This document shows, in pieces, positions 38,848 to 45,789 of a stretch of 64,000 bases of DNA. Source of the stretch: JAAYZX01 sp040770645 (GTDB taxonomy: Bacteria > Actinomycetota > Thermoleophilia > RBG-16-64-13). A model generated the notes under the pieces. The model worked only from the letters and a program-made list of their open reading frames with translations. It was not told the origin of the DNA and made no database searches. Positions within the stretch are counted from its first letter, which is position 1; each line of letters opens with the position of its first letter. The DNA lies in contig JAXGIS010000006.1 in NCBI GenBank assembly GCA_040770645.1, positions 1 to 64,000 of the forward strand, given 5' to 3'. The position numbers were made by a program, and so were the translations under genes.

Positions 38848-40083
38848 CTAAGGGACGAGACTGATCACGAGTTCAACGACCTCTCCCGTTTTCTCCGGGT
38901 CTCTTAGCCCGCAGTTGACCACAGGCACCTTGGGATCCAACTGCAGCAGATCACGCACCTGCCCTTCCTCCACCATCTCGTCGGCGAGCGATGCGTAGGT
39001 AGCCACTGCGTATGGGCGGTCTGCGATCTCTCCCATGAGGTCTATGTCGGGTTTGGAAGCCATAACCGCGTCACGAGAGTTGATGTTCACCAGCACCACG
39101 AACCCCGACGTCTCGAGGGCCAGTCTTCTCACAACAGCGTGCGGCGTGCGCGAATCCGGCGCATAGATCAGACACGACCCGGCAGCCCCCCTGTCCCTGA
39201 TCCCCGCCGCGATCCGCACCTCTACTTCCTCATCACCCATCTTCTCGACCCGGAGATGGTTGCTGACCTCTCCAGAGCCGGCCGAAGTGAGAAACATCAC
39301 GTTGTAGACATCTATCGGGCCCTTAAGGGCAATGGCCATGCTCTGGCCCAACAACTCCAACGCCGGATCCTTGATGGAGATGAGGCCCCTCTGAAGCATC
39401 CCGGTGAGTAGTTTGGTGGTCTCAAAAAGCCCTAGACCACTTTCCTCCACCAAAGTCAGAGCATCGCGGCGACCGTCGATATGCGCCAGCACTCTCCACT
39501 CCCGAGGTGTGAGGGACACCCTGTCGGTGGAGCACACAGGTTGCACGTGTGGGACTTTTTCCATGCTGCCCAACGCACCCAGCATCGCACCCCACTCATC
39601 CAGCCGTCGTAGGCCCTCCAGGCCTACGGCCTCTGCGTCGAAACGCACCACCCCGGGTAACCCCCACCCCTCATGGGCCGGTTCGAACACGTACTCTGCA
39701 TCTTCCCACTCGGCCATTTTGAAGAAGGAATCCGCAATCTGATCCTCCAGCAGCCTCTCCAACTCCTCTCCGCCCAACAACTCTTGCTTCTGCACCGCCA
39801 CTGCCAACGAGAGCCCGTCTTGGCGACCTTCAGTTGATTCCAACGCCGCCAACTGCCCCCCGGTCAAGTAGCCCAACTTGAGCAGGCGCGAGCCGAAAGA
39901 CCGTCCGATATGATCGAGTTCGGCGTAACAGACCCATCCCTCGTGGAACAAAACCCGGCCGCTCCGCCGCCCCGACCAACAGCGTAGGGTTCCCGATCCG
40001 CCGCTCATCTTGATGAGACGCAGGACTGCCACCAAATCGAGATCTTGCGCTCTGCCCTTGAGGTCCATCGGCGCTTCAGCCAT
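38848..40083 (-). CDS. DUF4388 protein with a GTPase-like C-terminal domain
   Basis: About 411 aa. The N-terminal ~110 residues match the PatA-type DUF4388 domain (LKGRAQDLDLVAVLRLIKMS, GSGTLRCWSGRRSGRVLFHE, SFGSRLLKLGYLTGGQLAAL). A winged-helix-like middle region follows (SLTPREWRVLAHIDGRRDAL, LFETTKLLTGMLQRGLISI). The C-terminal part (HAVVRRLALETSGFVVLVNI, PYAVATYASLADEMVEEGQV) resembles the effector-side half of MglA/Ras-like GTPases, but I see no Walker A motif. GAGGGAG precedes ATG 40083. Such proteins occur in polarity or gliding-type signalling; a specific function is not assigned. It starts 18 bp after ccdA. Confidence 0.72.
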   Translation of the reverse strand: MAEAPMDLKGRAQDLDLVAVLRLIKMSGGSGTLRCWSGRRSGRVLFHEGWVCYAELDHIGRSFGSRLLKLGYLTGGQLAALESTEGRQDGLSLAVAVQKQELLGGEELERLLEDQIADSFFKMAEWEDAEYVFEPAHEGWGLPGVVRFDAEAVGLEGLRRLDEWGAMLGALGSMEKVPHVQPVCSTDRVSLTPREWRVLAHIDGRRDALTLVEESGLGLFETTKLLTGMLQRGLISIKDPALELLGQSMAIALKGPIDVYNVMFLTSAGSGEVSNHLRVEKMGDEEVEVRIAAGIRDRGAAGSCLIYAPDSRTPHAVVRRLALETSGFVVLVNINSRDAVMASKPDIDLMGEIADRPYAVATYASLADEMVEEGQVRDLLQLDPKVPVVNCGLRDPEKTGEVVELVISLVP

Positions 40084-40100
40084 CAGCTCCCTCGCCACTA

Positions 40101-40826
40101 TCACAGTTCGATCAATGAAAACCTACCCAACAGACCACTCAACCACCCCAGCCGTCCCAGAATTATCAATACTCCGTAGACAGCCAGGAGCACGCCCGAG
40201 ACAACACGGATGGCACGTACGTGCTTTTTGGCCCACGCCAGTACGTTCAACAGCTTGGAGAACACCAAACCGGCCACTACAAACGGAACACCCAGACCCA
40301 GGGAGTATACAAATAGAAGCATAGCCCCACCTAGCGGGTCTCTGCCCGAGGCCGCCAGTGTGAGGATAGAGGCAAGAATGGGACCCACGCACGGAGTCCA
40401 GCCCAAGGCGAAGGCGATCCCGGTGGCTACTGCCCCCACCAAGCCCTTCGGCGCCTTGAACGGCAAGACCCGGCGTTCGCGTTCCAGCCATCCCGCCGGC
40501 ACCAAACCCGCAACCAACAGGCCAAGCAACACGAGGAGCGCCCCGGCTGCAATTTGCAACTCGCGCTCAAAGCGGCGAATCGCCTCACCGACGAAAGCCA
40601 CACCGGCGCCTGCCAGCGTGAAGACGAGAGCAAAACCCAGCACAAACGCGAGCATGGCCGGCCAGATACGGTGACGGCCCGATTCCAGCTCGTCCACCGA
40701 CACTCCGGATACGAATGAGAGATAACCCGGGAGTAGCGGCAGCACGCAGGGACTCAGAAAACTCGCCGCTCCGGCCAGCAAAGCCAAGCCAAAGGCGCCA
40801 ACGCTGAGACCGTCACCTGGCTGCAT
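40101..40826 (-). CDS. ccdA: CcdA-family thiol-disulfide transmembrane transporter
   Basis: Polytopic membrane protein (~241 aa, six helices) carrying reducing equivalents from cytoplasmic thioredoxin to extracytoplasmic thiol proteins. The two reactive cysteines are in the first helix (FLSPCVLPLLPGYLSFVSG) and in GWTPCVGPILASILTLAASG, each next to Pro as the family requires. ATG 40826 lies inside the end of the tlpA-like gene (14-bp overlap), so the two are coupled. The TlpA protein upstream is the natural electron acceptor, and thioredoxin (42999-43322) the likely donor. Confidence 0.93.
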   Translation of the reverse strand: MQPGDGLSVGAFGLALLAGAASFLSPCVLPLLPGYLSFVSGVSVDELESGRHRIWPAMLAFVLGFALVFTLAGAGVAFVGEAIRRFERELQIAAGALLVLLGLLVAGLVPAGWLERERRVLPFKAPKGLVGAVATGIAFALGWTPCVGPILASILTLAASGRDPLGGAMLLFVYSLGLGVPFVVAGLVFSKLLNVLAWAKKHVRAIRVVSGVLLAVYGVLIILGRLGWLSGLLGRFSLIEL

Positions 40827-41436
40827 CGGCCATCGCTTGTAGCTCTGCGGCCGTGATGGGACCGACCCGCAAGTCGGCGATGCGGCCCGCCGCATCCACC
40901 ACCACCGTGGTGGGTACCGCCCTCACCCCGTAAGACGAGGCAACGCGCCCAGGTCCGTCCATGAGAACCGGGATGGCGGGATCCGCCTCACCCAAGGCGG
41001 CCACCACGCTTGGTTGCGAATCGTCGAGTGCTATCAGAAGAAGACCGGTACTGTTGTTATTGGCTCGATAGAACCTATCGAGTTCAGGGATACCCCTGAC
41101 GCAACTCGGTCACCAACTCGCCCAGAATGACAGAACCAGTGGCTTGCCCGCGAAGTCGTCCAAAGACACCGGCTCACCCGCCACGGTTGTGCCCGCAAAA
41201 TCGGGAGCCGGTCTACGGTTGGAAACGACCACGGAAGTGGAGGGAGCCGAGGTTGCAACGCCGGATGTACCCGACACCGTTCCGGCAGCGGTGGCCCCGG
41301 TGCTCGGCGAGGCGGCGCCGCCACACCCGTGCAGGGCCAAAGGCACCAACAAAGCGAGAATAAGTGCGGCCGCCCGGATCAGCAACGGGCCACGGACCGG
41401 CCGCCCCGGTCTCCGTCGCTGTACGACGTTCTTCAT
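40813..41436 (-). CDS. TlpA/ResA-like thioredoxin-fold lipoprotein, candidate selenoprotein (Sec109)
   Basis: A single reading frame runs from ATG 41436 to the stop at 40813 and is interrupted only by TGA at 41112-41110, codon 109. The context is FWASW-TGA-PSC-VRG: the TGA replaces the first Cys of the TlpA CxxC motif, giving UxxC. The frame then continues as an intact thioredoxin fold, including LLLIALDDSQPSVVAALG, the cis-Pro region YGVRAVPTTVVVDAAGRIAD and a normal C-terminus. The N-terminus has a hydrophobic signal with LHGC (lipobox-like) and a Ser/Thr-rich linker. A SECIS-like hairpin follows the TGA. Position between lgt and ccdA fits an extracytoplasmic thiol reductant. The alternative is a nonsense mutation or base-call error. 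Confidence 0.82.
41080..41112 (-). promoter_or_regulatory. candidate bacterial SECIS element in the tlpA-like mRNA
   Basis: After TGA (41112-41110) the RNA can form a lower 4-bp stem (41107-41104 with 41083-41080), a 4-nt bulge, and a perfect 6-bp upper stem UCAGGG/CCCUGA (41099-41094 with 41089-41084). The apical loop is GUAU (41093-41090). The loop starts 16 nt after the UGA and its first base is G, as in the published bacterial SECIS consensus. Confidence 0.68.
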
Positions 41437-41453
41437 GACTCATCAACTCCTCT

Positions 41454-42233
41454 TCAGTCATATGCCATATGGTTCTGGTCTCCACTCGCTCCAATGTGAC
41501 TCCTCGGAGTCTGCAGCACCCACACGACTCCGCCCGTACCCACAACTACGAGCATCGCGCTCACCCACTGTTGAAGAGTCAAACCGCCCCATATGGGTGA
41601 GTTGGTGCGAAGGAACTCAACCAGAAACCGTTCGATACCGGCCATCACCAGGTATGAACAGAATAGAAGCCCGTGCTTCCGCATGCGCGGTTGTAGGATC
41701 AGAAGCAAGATGCCGGCGATGGCGAAAGAAGCCAAGCTCTCGTAGAGCTGGGTAGGGTGAACCAGCCCTTCGGTGGGCGGAGAACCCTGGGGAAACGCCA
41801 TCCCCCAGGAGAGGTCCGTCTCGGAGCCGTAGCAACACCCCGTGAGGAAGCATCCTATGCGGCCGAAACCGTACCCCACAGCGAGCGCGGGCGCAGTTGC
41901 ATCCACAGCCGGCCCCAGCGGCGTCCTCGTGGCCAACAGCACGGCCACCACTGCCACAGCTCCACCAACGAGACCGCCGTACCACACGAAGCCACGCCCT
42001 GTCAGCACAGATTGTGGCCACAAGTCCGGGTACAACAACACGTAGTTGAGCTTGGCCCCTACCATGCCACCCACCATTGCGCCGATCAGTGCCACCAGCG
42101 CGATATCAACCGGGAGCTTCCGCCGCCGGAACCCCCATGCGGTAACTAGGCCGGCCGCAAGGAAGCCCACGGCCATCATCAGGCCGTAGGCACGAACGGT
42201 GACGGGTCCTATGTGCAGCAGTTCCGGGCACAC
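41454..42233 (-). CDS. lgt: phosphatidylglycerol-prolipoprotein diacylglyceryl transferase
   Basis: Integral membrane enzyme attaching diacylglycerol to the lipobox Cys of prolipoproteins. Family marks are VRAYGLMMAVGFLAAG, GAKLNYVLLYPDLW, TGRGFVWYGGLVGGAVAVVA, GYGFGRIGCFLTGCCYG with the essential Gly-Arg-x-Gly-C signature, HPTQLYESLASFAIAGILLL and the late RFLVEFLR. Length 259 aa, GTG start. It is 17 bp upstream of the TlpA-like lipoprotein gene, which would be one of its substrates. Confidence 0.95.
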   Translation of the reverse strand: MCPELLHIGPVTVRAYGLMMAVGFLAAGLVTAWGFRRRKLPVDIALVALIGAMVGGMVGAKLNYVLLYPDLWPQSVLTGRGFVWYGGLVGGAVAVVAVLLATRTPLGPAVDATAPALAVGYGFGRIGCFLTGCCYGSETDLSWGMAFPQGSPPTEGLVHPTQLYESLASFAIAGILLLILQPRMRKHGLLFCSYLVMAGIERFLVEFLRTNSPIWGGLTLQQWVSAMLVVVGTGGVVWVLQTPRSHIGASGDQNHMAYD

Positions 42234-42265
42234 GACATAACCCTACCAGATGGTCAGAACAACAA

Positions 42266-42305
42266 CGGCTTCACCTCTGCCACCACGGCAGCAGAGGTGA
42301 AGCCG
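42266..42305 (-). terminator. 15-bp hairpin ending the thioredoxin-FmdB transcript
   Basis: Perfect arms 42266-42280 and 42291-42305 with a 10-nt loop. On the minus strand it is followed by the T-rich TTGTTGTTCTG, as in an intrinsic terminator. It sits between the FmdB-like gene and lgt. A smaller hairpin (42314-42320 with 42324-42330) precedes it. Confidence 0.65.
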
Positions 42306-42340
42306 CGCACGGTGAGGCCCTCCGGGCCTCGTTAGTGAGC

Positions 42341-42559
42341 TCAGCCGAACGACGAGGTGGCGCAACTGTGAGATCCGCCGGATCCAAGACGACCCACGTC
42401 TCCGCCGGAGCCCTTGACCACAAAACCACCCGTGAAACGCTGCTCAACGTCCCGGCTGGAGCAATCCGGGCACACCTTGTGATGATCCTTGATGAAACCT
42501 TGGACGAAGATGTCGAAGTCCCGGCCACACGCCCGGCAATGCAGGTCGTATGAGGCCAC
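42341..42559 (-). CDS. FmdB-like zinc-ribbon protein
   Basis: 72-aa protein of the FmdB/CxxC_CxxC_SSSS family. The N-terminal YDLHCRACGRDFDIFVQGF and HHKVCPDCSSRDVEQRFTGG form the two zinc knuckles, followed by a Gly/Ser-rich tail. GTG 42559 shares a base with the TAG stop of the thioredoxin-like gene (TAGTG), so translation is coupled. The family is often called a regulator, but its biochemical function is unknown. Confidence 0.85.
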   Translation of the reverse strand: MASYDLHCRACGRDFDIFVQGFIKDHHKVCPDCSSRDVEQRFTGGFVVKGSGGDVGRLGSGGSHSCATSSFG

Positions 42560-42888
42560 TACTCCACCACCCCCAGCCCTTTCAGTTCGTTCACGATCCA
42601 GGAGAACGACAAAGACCACGGGGTCTTGATCTCATCGCCCACCAAGACCAGCGGCACCCTGCGCCCCGCTTTCACGGCCTCCTCAAGAACTGGGTAGGCC
42701 ACCAAGCCCGGGTCATCCACATCGACGTAGCCTACGTTGACGTGCTCCCCGAAATCCTCGTTGAGGTACCGATTGATGTATCCGACTGTCTCTTCCAGAG
42801 ACAGAGAGGGACCTCAACCACCGATCCGGCAGGCATCTTGGGCCCGCGAGCCCACAATGACAATCTCTTTGCTTGTAACCGTGTCCAT
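42559..42888 (-). CDS. small thioredoxin-fold protein with CxxxxU motif, candidate selenoprotein (Sec25)
   Basis: A 109-residue frame from ATG 42888 (GGAGG upstream) to TAG 42561-42559 has one in-frame TGA at 42816-42814, codon 25. The N-terminal strand EIVIVGSRAQ leads to DACRIGG-U-GPS, i.e. C-x4-U. A helix follows (SLSLEETVGYINRYLNEDFG), then strand VNVGYVDVDDPG, another helix, and the strand RVPLVLVGDEI with a likely cis-Pro. This is a thioredoxin-like topology. A hairpin with SECIS spacing follows the TGA. It lies between thioredoxin and an FmdB gene with which it is translationally coupled. It resembles DUF1462/YuzD-type small redox proteins in layout, but I cannot assign a named family. 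Confidence 0.8.
42786..42816 (-). promoter_or_regulatory. candidate bacterial SECIS element in the thioredoxin-like mRNA
   Basis: After TGA (42816-42814) nine bases lead to a perfect 7-bp stem CUGUCUC/GAGACAG (42804-42798 with 42792-42786). The apical loop is UGGAA (42797-42793). The loop begins 16 nt after the UGA and has G at its second position. The spacing is identical to the tlpA element. Confidence 0.7.
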
Positions 42889-42998
42889 GCACACCTCCGC
42901 CCGGCGCGCTTCGCGCGCGGGCTTGTCTCGTAGAATTCTCAACCCTCGCCGCATCGGCAGGTGTCCGGTGAAACCGGCACTGCCTGCGGCCATCTTCC

Positions 42999-43322
42999 TT
43001 ACAGACCGAACTCTTTCTCGTAGTCCTTCTGCGTGCGGGCGCCGACTATCTGAGCTTTGACCTTCCCGTCCTCGAAGAGAATGACCGTGGGGATGCTCAT
43101 GATGCCGAATCTGGCCGCCAGGGTTTGGTTCTCGTCCACATTGACCTTGGCCACCTTCAGTTTGTCTGCGTAGTCGGCAGCCATCTTCTCGAGCACCGGG
43201 CCCACCATGCGGCACGGCCCGCACCATGGCGCCCAGAAATCAACGACGACCCGTCCAGGAGCATTGACAACGTCCGTCTCGAATGACTGGGCATCCAGTT
43301 CCTTAACGAGTTCACTTGCCAT
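42999..43322 (-). CDS. trxA: thioredoxin
   Basis: Classical cytoplasmic thioredoxin, 107 aa. VVVDFWAPWCGPCRMVGPVL holds the WCGPC active site, with KVAKVNVDENQTLAARFGIM and the cis-Pro SIPTVILFEDGKVKAQIVGA. Here both active-site residues are ordinary Cys codons. GAGGAG lies 8-9 nt before ATG 43322. It is the first gene of the leftward redox operon behind the palindromic promoter, and is the probable electron donor to CcdA. Confidence 0.97.
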   Translation of the reverse strand: MASELVKELDAQSFETDVVNAPGRVVVDFWAPWCGPCRMVGPVLEKMAADYADKLKVAKVNVDENQTLAARFGIMSIPTVILFEDGKVKAQIVGARTQKDYEKEFGL

Positions 43323-43370
43323 CGACTGTCTCCTCACTCATTGTGTGACCGAACCGCGCCCTTGCTTGGT

Positions 43371-43390
43371 ATTATACCCCATGGGGTATA
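43371..43390. promoter_or_regulatory. thioredoxin promoter overlapped by an 18-bp palindromic operator
   Basis: 43373-43390 is the perfect palindrome TATACCCCATGGGGTATA. On the minus strand its end merges into a consensus -10 TATAAT (43376-43371), 48 nt before the trxA start. The spacer toward a weak TTGATA is filled by the palindrome. The TA-C4-(AT)-G4-TA pattern matches operators of CsoR/CstR/FrmR-family repressors that sense copper, persulfide or aldehydes. No such repressor gene is in the window. The rest of 43338-43595 also serves the divergent hydrolase gene. Confidence 0.6.
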
Positions 43391-43595
43391 TATCAAACCA
43401 CCGGCGCCTTCCTCCTCCCTTCCCAGCTAACCACAAGGTACACTGGAAGTGGGTGCTGCACCACGCAATGCGTGGTACCCATGGATTCAACTGCTTAACC
43501 ATCGCGACCACTATGGACATCTGGAGTGAGCAACACCGTTGTCCGGCAGCGCTCACGATTGTACGATCGAGTAACGCCTACCCCTAGGAGGGACA

Positions 43596-44249
43596 ATGCG
43601 ACTCACATGGTACGGGCACTCATCTTTCTTAATAGAGGCGTCCGACGGTACGCGCATCATCCTCGACCCCTATCGCGCCGGCGCTTACGGGGAACTATCT
43701 TACGCACCTATCGACGACCACGCCGACGTGGTGCTCGCCAGCCACGACCACGACGACCACGGTGCCGTGGACACGATAGCGGGAAACCCCATCACCGCCA
43801 TCCACCCCCGCGAGATGCAGGTAGGTGCGGTGACCATCACAGGCATTCCCACCAAGCACGATGAAGCGGGGGGAAGCCGACGCGGCGAGAACACCGTCAT
43901 GGTGCTCGACGACGCCGGGTTTCGCCTGGTGCACCTCGGCGACTTGGGCCATCCATTGAACGCGGCTGAGCAGGCGGCTGTGGGCAGAGTGGACGTGCTG
44001 CTGATCCCTGTGGGCGGTTTCTACACCATTGACGCACGTGTGGCCGCAGATGTGGTATCGGCACTGCGGCCAACCGCAGTGGTGCCCATGCACTACCGCA
44101 CCGATCGAGTCACCTCCCCTATCGTGGGAGTCGACGATTTCCTTGCCACTCAGGAGCGGGTGATAAAAGTGGGTTCTCCCACTCTGGAACTGGATGCCGG
44201 GTCTCTTCCCAAGGAGCGGACCACCTACGTACTCGAACACGCGCGCTGA
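43596..44249 (+). CDS. metallo-beta-lactamase-fold hydrolase (UlaG/UPF0173-like)
   Basis: Small MBL-fold protein of 217 aa. MRLTWYGHSSFLIEASDGTR opens the fold. The metal motif is ASHDHDDHGAVD (H-x-H-x-D-H), and later ligands are in GIPTKHDEAGGSRRGENTV, RLVHLGDLGHPL and AVVPMHYRT. AGGAGG-ACA precedes ATG 43596. The family includes lactonases and uncharacterised hydrolases. It diverges from trxA across the palindromic site and may share its control. Confidence 0.88.
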   Translation: MRLTWYGHSSFLIEASDGTRIILDPYRAGAYGELSYAPIDDHADVVLASHDHDDHGAVDTIAGNPITAIHPREMQVGAVTITGIPTKHDEAGGSRRGENTVMVLDDAGFRLVHLGDLGHPLNAAEQAAVGRVDVLLIPVGGFYTIDARVAADVVSALRPTAVVPMHYRTDRVTSPIVGVDDFLATQERVIKVGSPTLELDAGSLPKERTTYVLEHAR

Positions 44250-44283
44250 GCAGTGACGCCGGCGCCGGCCGTCGGGTGGAATA

Positions 44284-45555
44284 TCACCCACCGGCGGGGC
44301 GAACCCTGTGCAGGGTGGCACGGAGCCGCGACGGCGAAAGCATGGCCGTCCACAATGATGGCTGCAGCAGACGCCCGGGGGGAATGGTGTTTGTGAGTAT
44401 TCCCATGGCACCCATGGCGAGACGCTCGTCACGGCTCAAGAGGCGGACCACACCACCGTTGACCCACGGGATGGAGAGGATGCGGCGCAGCGCATAACCC
44501 TCCAGGTAGTCGACCGCGAAGGCCTGATCGATCCTACGTTCGTAAGAAGAGAGCACATCGGGGCCGGAGACAAATGCGTGCATGATGGCGTCGGCTGCAA
44601 TCCGCCCACTCTCCAGCGCGTAGGCTATACCCTCGCCAGAGAGAGGGTTGATGAGGTTGGCAGCATCGCCAACGGTGAGGATGGGACCCACCCGCCGCCT
44701 GCCTCGTACATACCGCAGTTGAAGGGGGAAGGCCTGAGGGGGGTCGAGATCCTGGCACGCGCGAGATGTGCCGCCGCGACCGACTCGGGTCCCAAGAACC
44801 AGGAGAACACATCCCGCAGCCCCATCTTCCTACGGCGAAGCGCGGGCACAGGCATTCCCACCCCCACGTTCGCAGGCGCACCGCGGCGTCCGCCGGGAAA
44901 TATCCATCCGTAGCCGGGAAGAAGCGGCTTATCGAGGAAGAAGTGCAGGGCGTCGTCGACCTCCTCCACGCCGGCCATGTACGCCCGCAATGCAATCACA
45001 TTCGGTGTCAGCGCCCCCTCTGGGGAGAAAGCCGCGTGAGAACGAACCACGAGAACCATCGGCCGCCACCACCACCCGCGCCTTCACAACAAACGTGGAG
45101 CCATCGGCCTTCAAGGCGGTCACACCGAGCCTACTGCCGCGGGTCTGGGTCAGCGCCCCTTGTGCCCTCACCCCCTCGATGACCCGGGCTCCTCGGCGCC
45201 TGACCGCGGCCACGAGCATGTCGTCGAGATGGGAGCGCGGTACTACGTACGCGTAATCCGGCGTGCAATTTCGCCGACGGATTCCGGCCTTGACTGCCTC
45301 CCCCCAACTGCCGACCACGCGAAAGGCACGGATGCGGCGATAACCCGCCTGCTCCAACTCCTGCTCCAAGCCCATGTCGTGGAGGGCCCGTACGGCCCGC
45401 GGCGCCACTCCATCACCACACACCTTGCTGCGAGGGAAAGTGGCCCGTTCCAGCACCACCACGTCAACACCGCGCCGCGCCAAGTAATACGCGGCGGCAC
45501 ATCCCGCCGGTCCCGCCCCCACCACCACCACCTCTGCCTGAAGTTCCTGAACCAC
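44284..45555 (-). CDS. geranylgeranyl reductase-family FAD oxidoreductase (two frameshifts)
   Basis: Flavoprotein of the GGR/p-hydroxybenzoate hydroxylase fold, ~420 aa. EVVVVGAGPAGCAAAYYLAR is the FAD Rossmann motif, with VVVLERATFPRSKVCGDGVA and VVPRSHLDDMLVAAVRRRGA next. The frame then shifts near 45030 into AAFSPEGALTPNVIALRAYM and FFLDKPLLPGYGWIFPGG. It shifts again near 44728 (a C run one short) into RRRVGPILTVGDAANLINPL with SGEGIAYALESGRIAADAI, the second FAD-binding block. These enzymes reduce isoprenoid chains of lipids, quinones or chlorophyll; the substrate here is unknown. Confidence 0.85.
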
Positions 45556-45579
45556 GTCAGGCGTGTATGTGTGGGTCGG

Positions 45580-45789
45580 CTACTTCTTGACCGGATACCC
45601 CTCCTCTGCCAACCTCGACTCCAGTTCCTCGGGTCTCACCAAGGAATCATCGTAGACCACGTCCACGGTCTTCGCATCCACGCTGACCGTTACGCCATCT
45701 ACCCCCTTGAGGCTCCCCAGCGCATCCTCTATGGCGCGCTTGCAGTGCATACACGAGATGTCAGGAACTTCGTAGTGCTGCTCAGCCAT
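45580..45789 (-). CDS. CopZ-like heavy-metal-associated domain protein
   Basis: 69-aa HMA-domain protein: HYEVPDISCMHCKRAIEDAL has the CxxC metal-binding loop, with GVDGVTVSVDAKTVDVVYDD and the C-terminal LAEEGYPVKK. It probably carries Cu(I) to an ATPase or other acceptor, neither of which is in the window. The ATG lies within the end of the lysR gene (8-bp overlap). Confidence 0.9.
   Translation of the reverse strand: MAEQHYEVPDISCMHCKRAIEDALGSLKGVDGVTVSVDAKTVDVVYDDSLVRPEELESRLAEEGYPVKK

Noticed and set aside
40101..40895. Extended N-terminus of CcdA from an upstream GTG/ATG at 40895
   Set aside because: The extra 23 residues overlap and are out of frame with the well-supported TlpA C-terminus; ATG 40826 starts at the family N-terminus.
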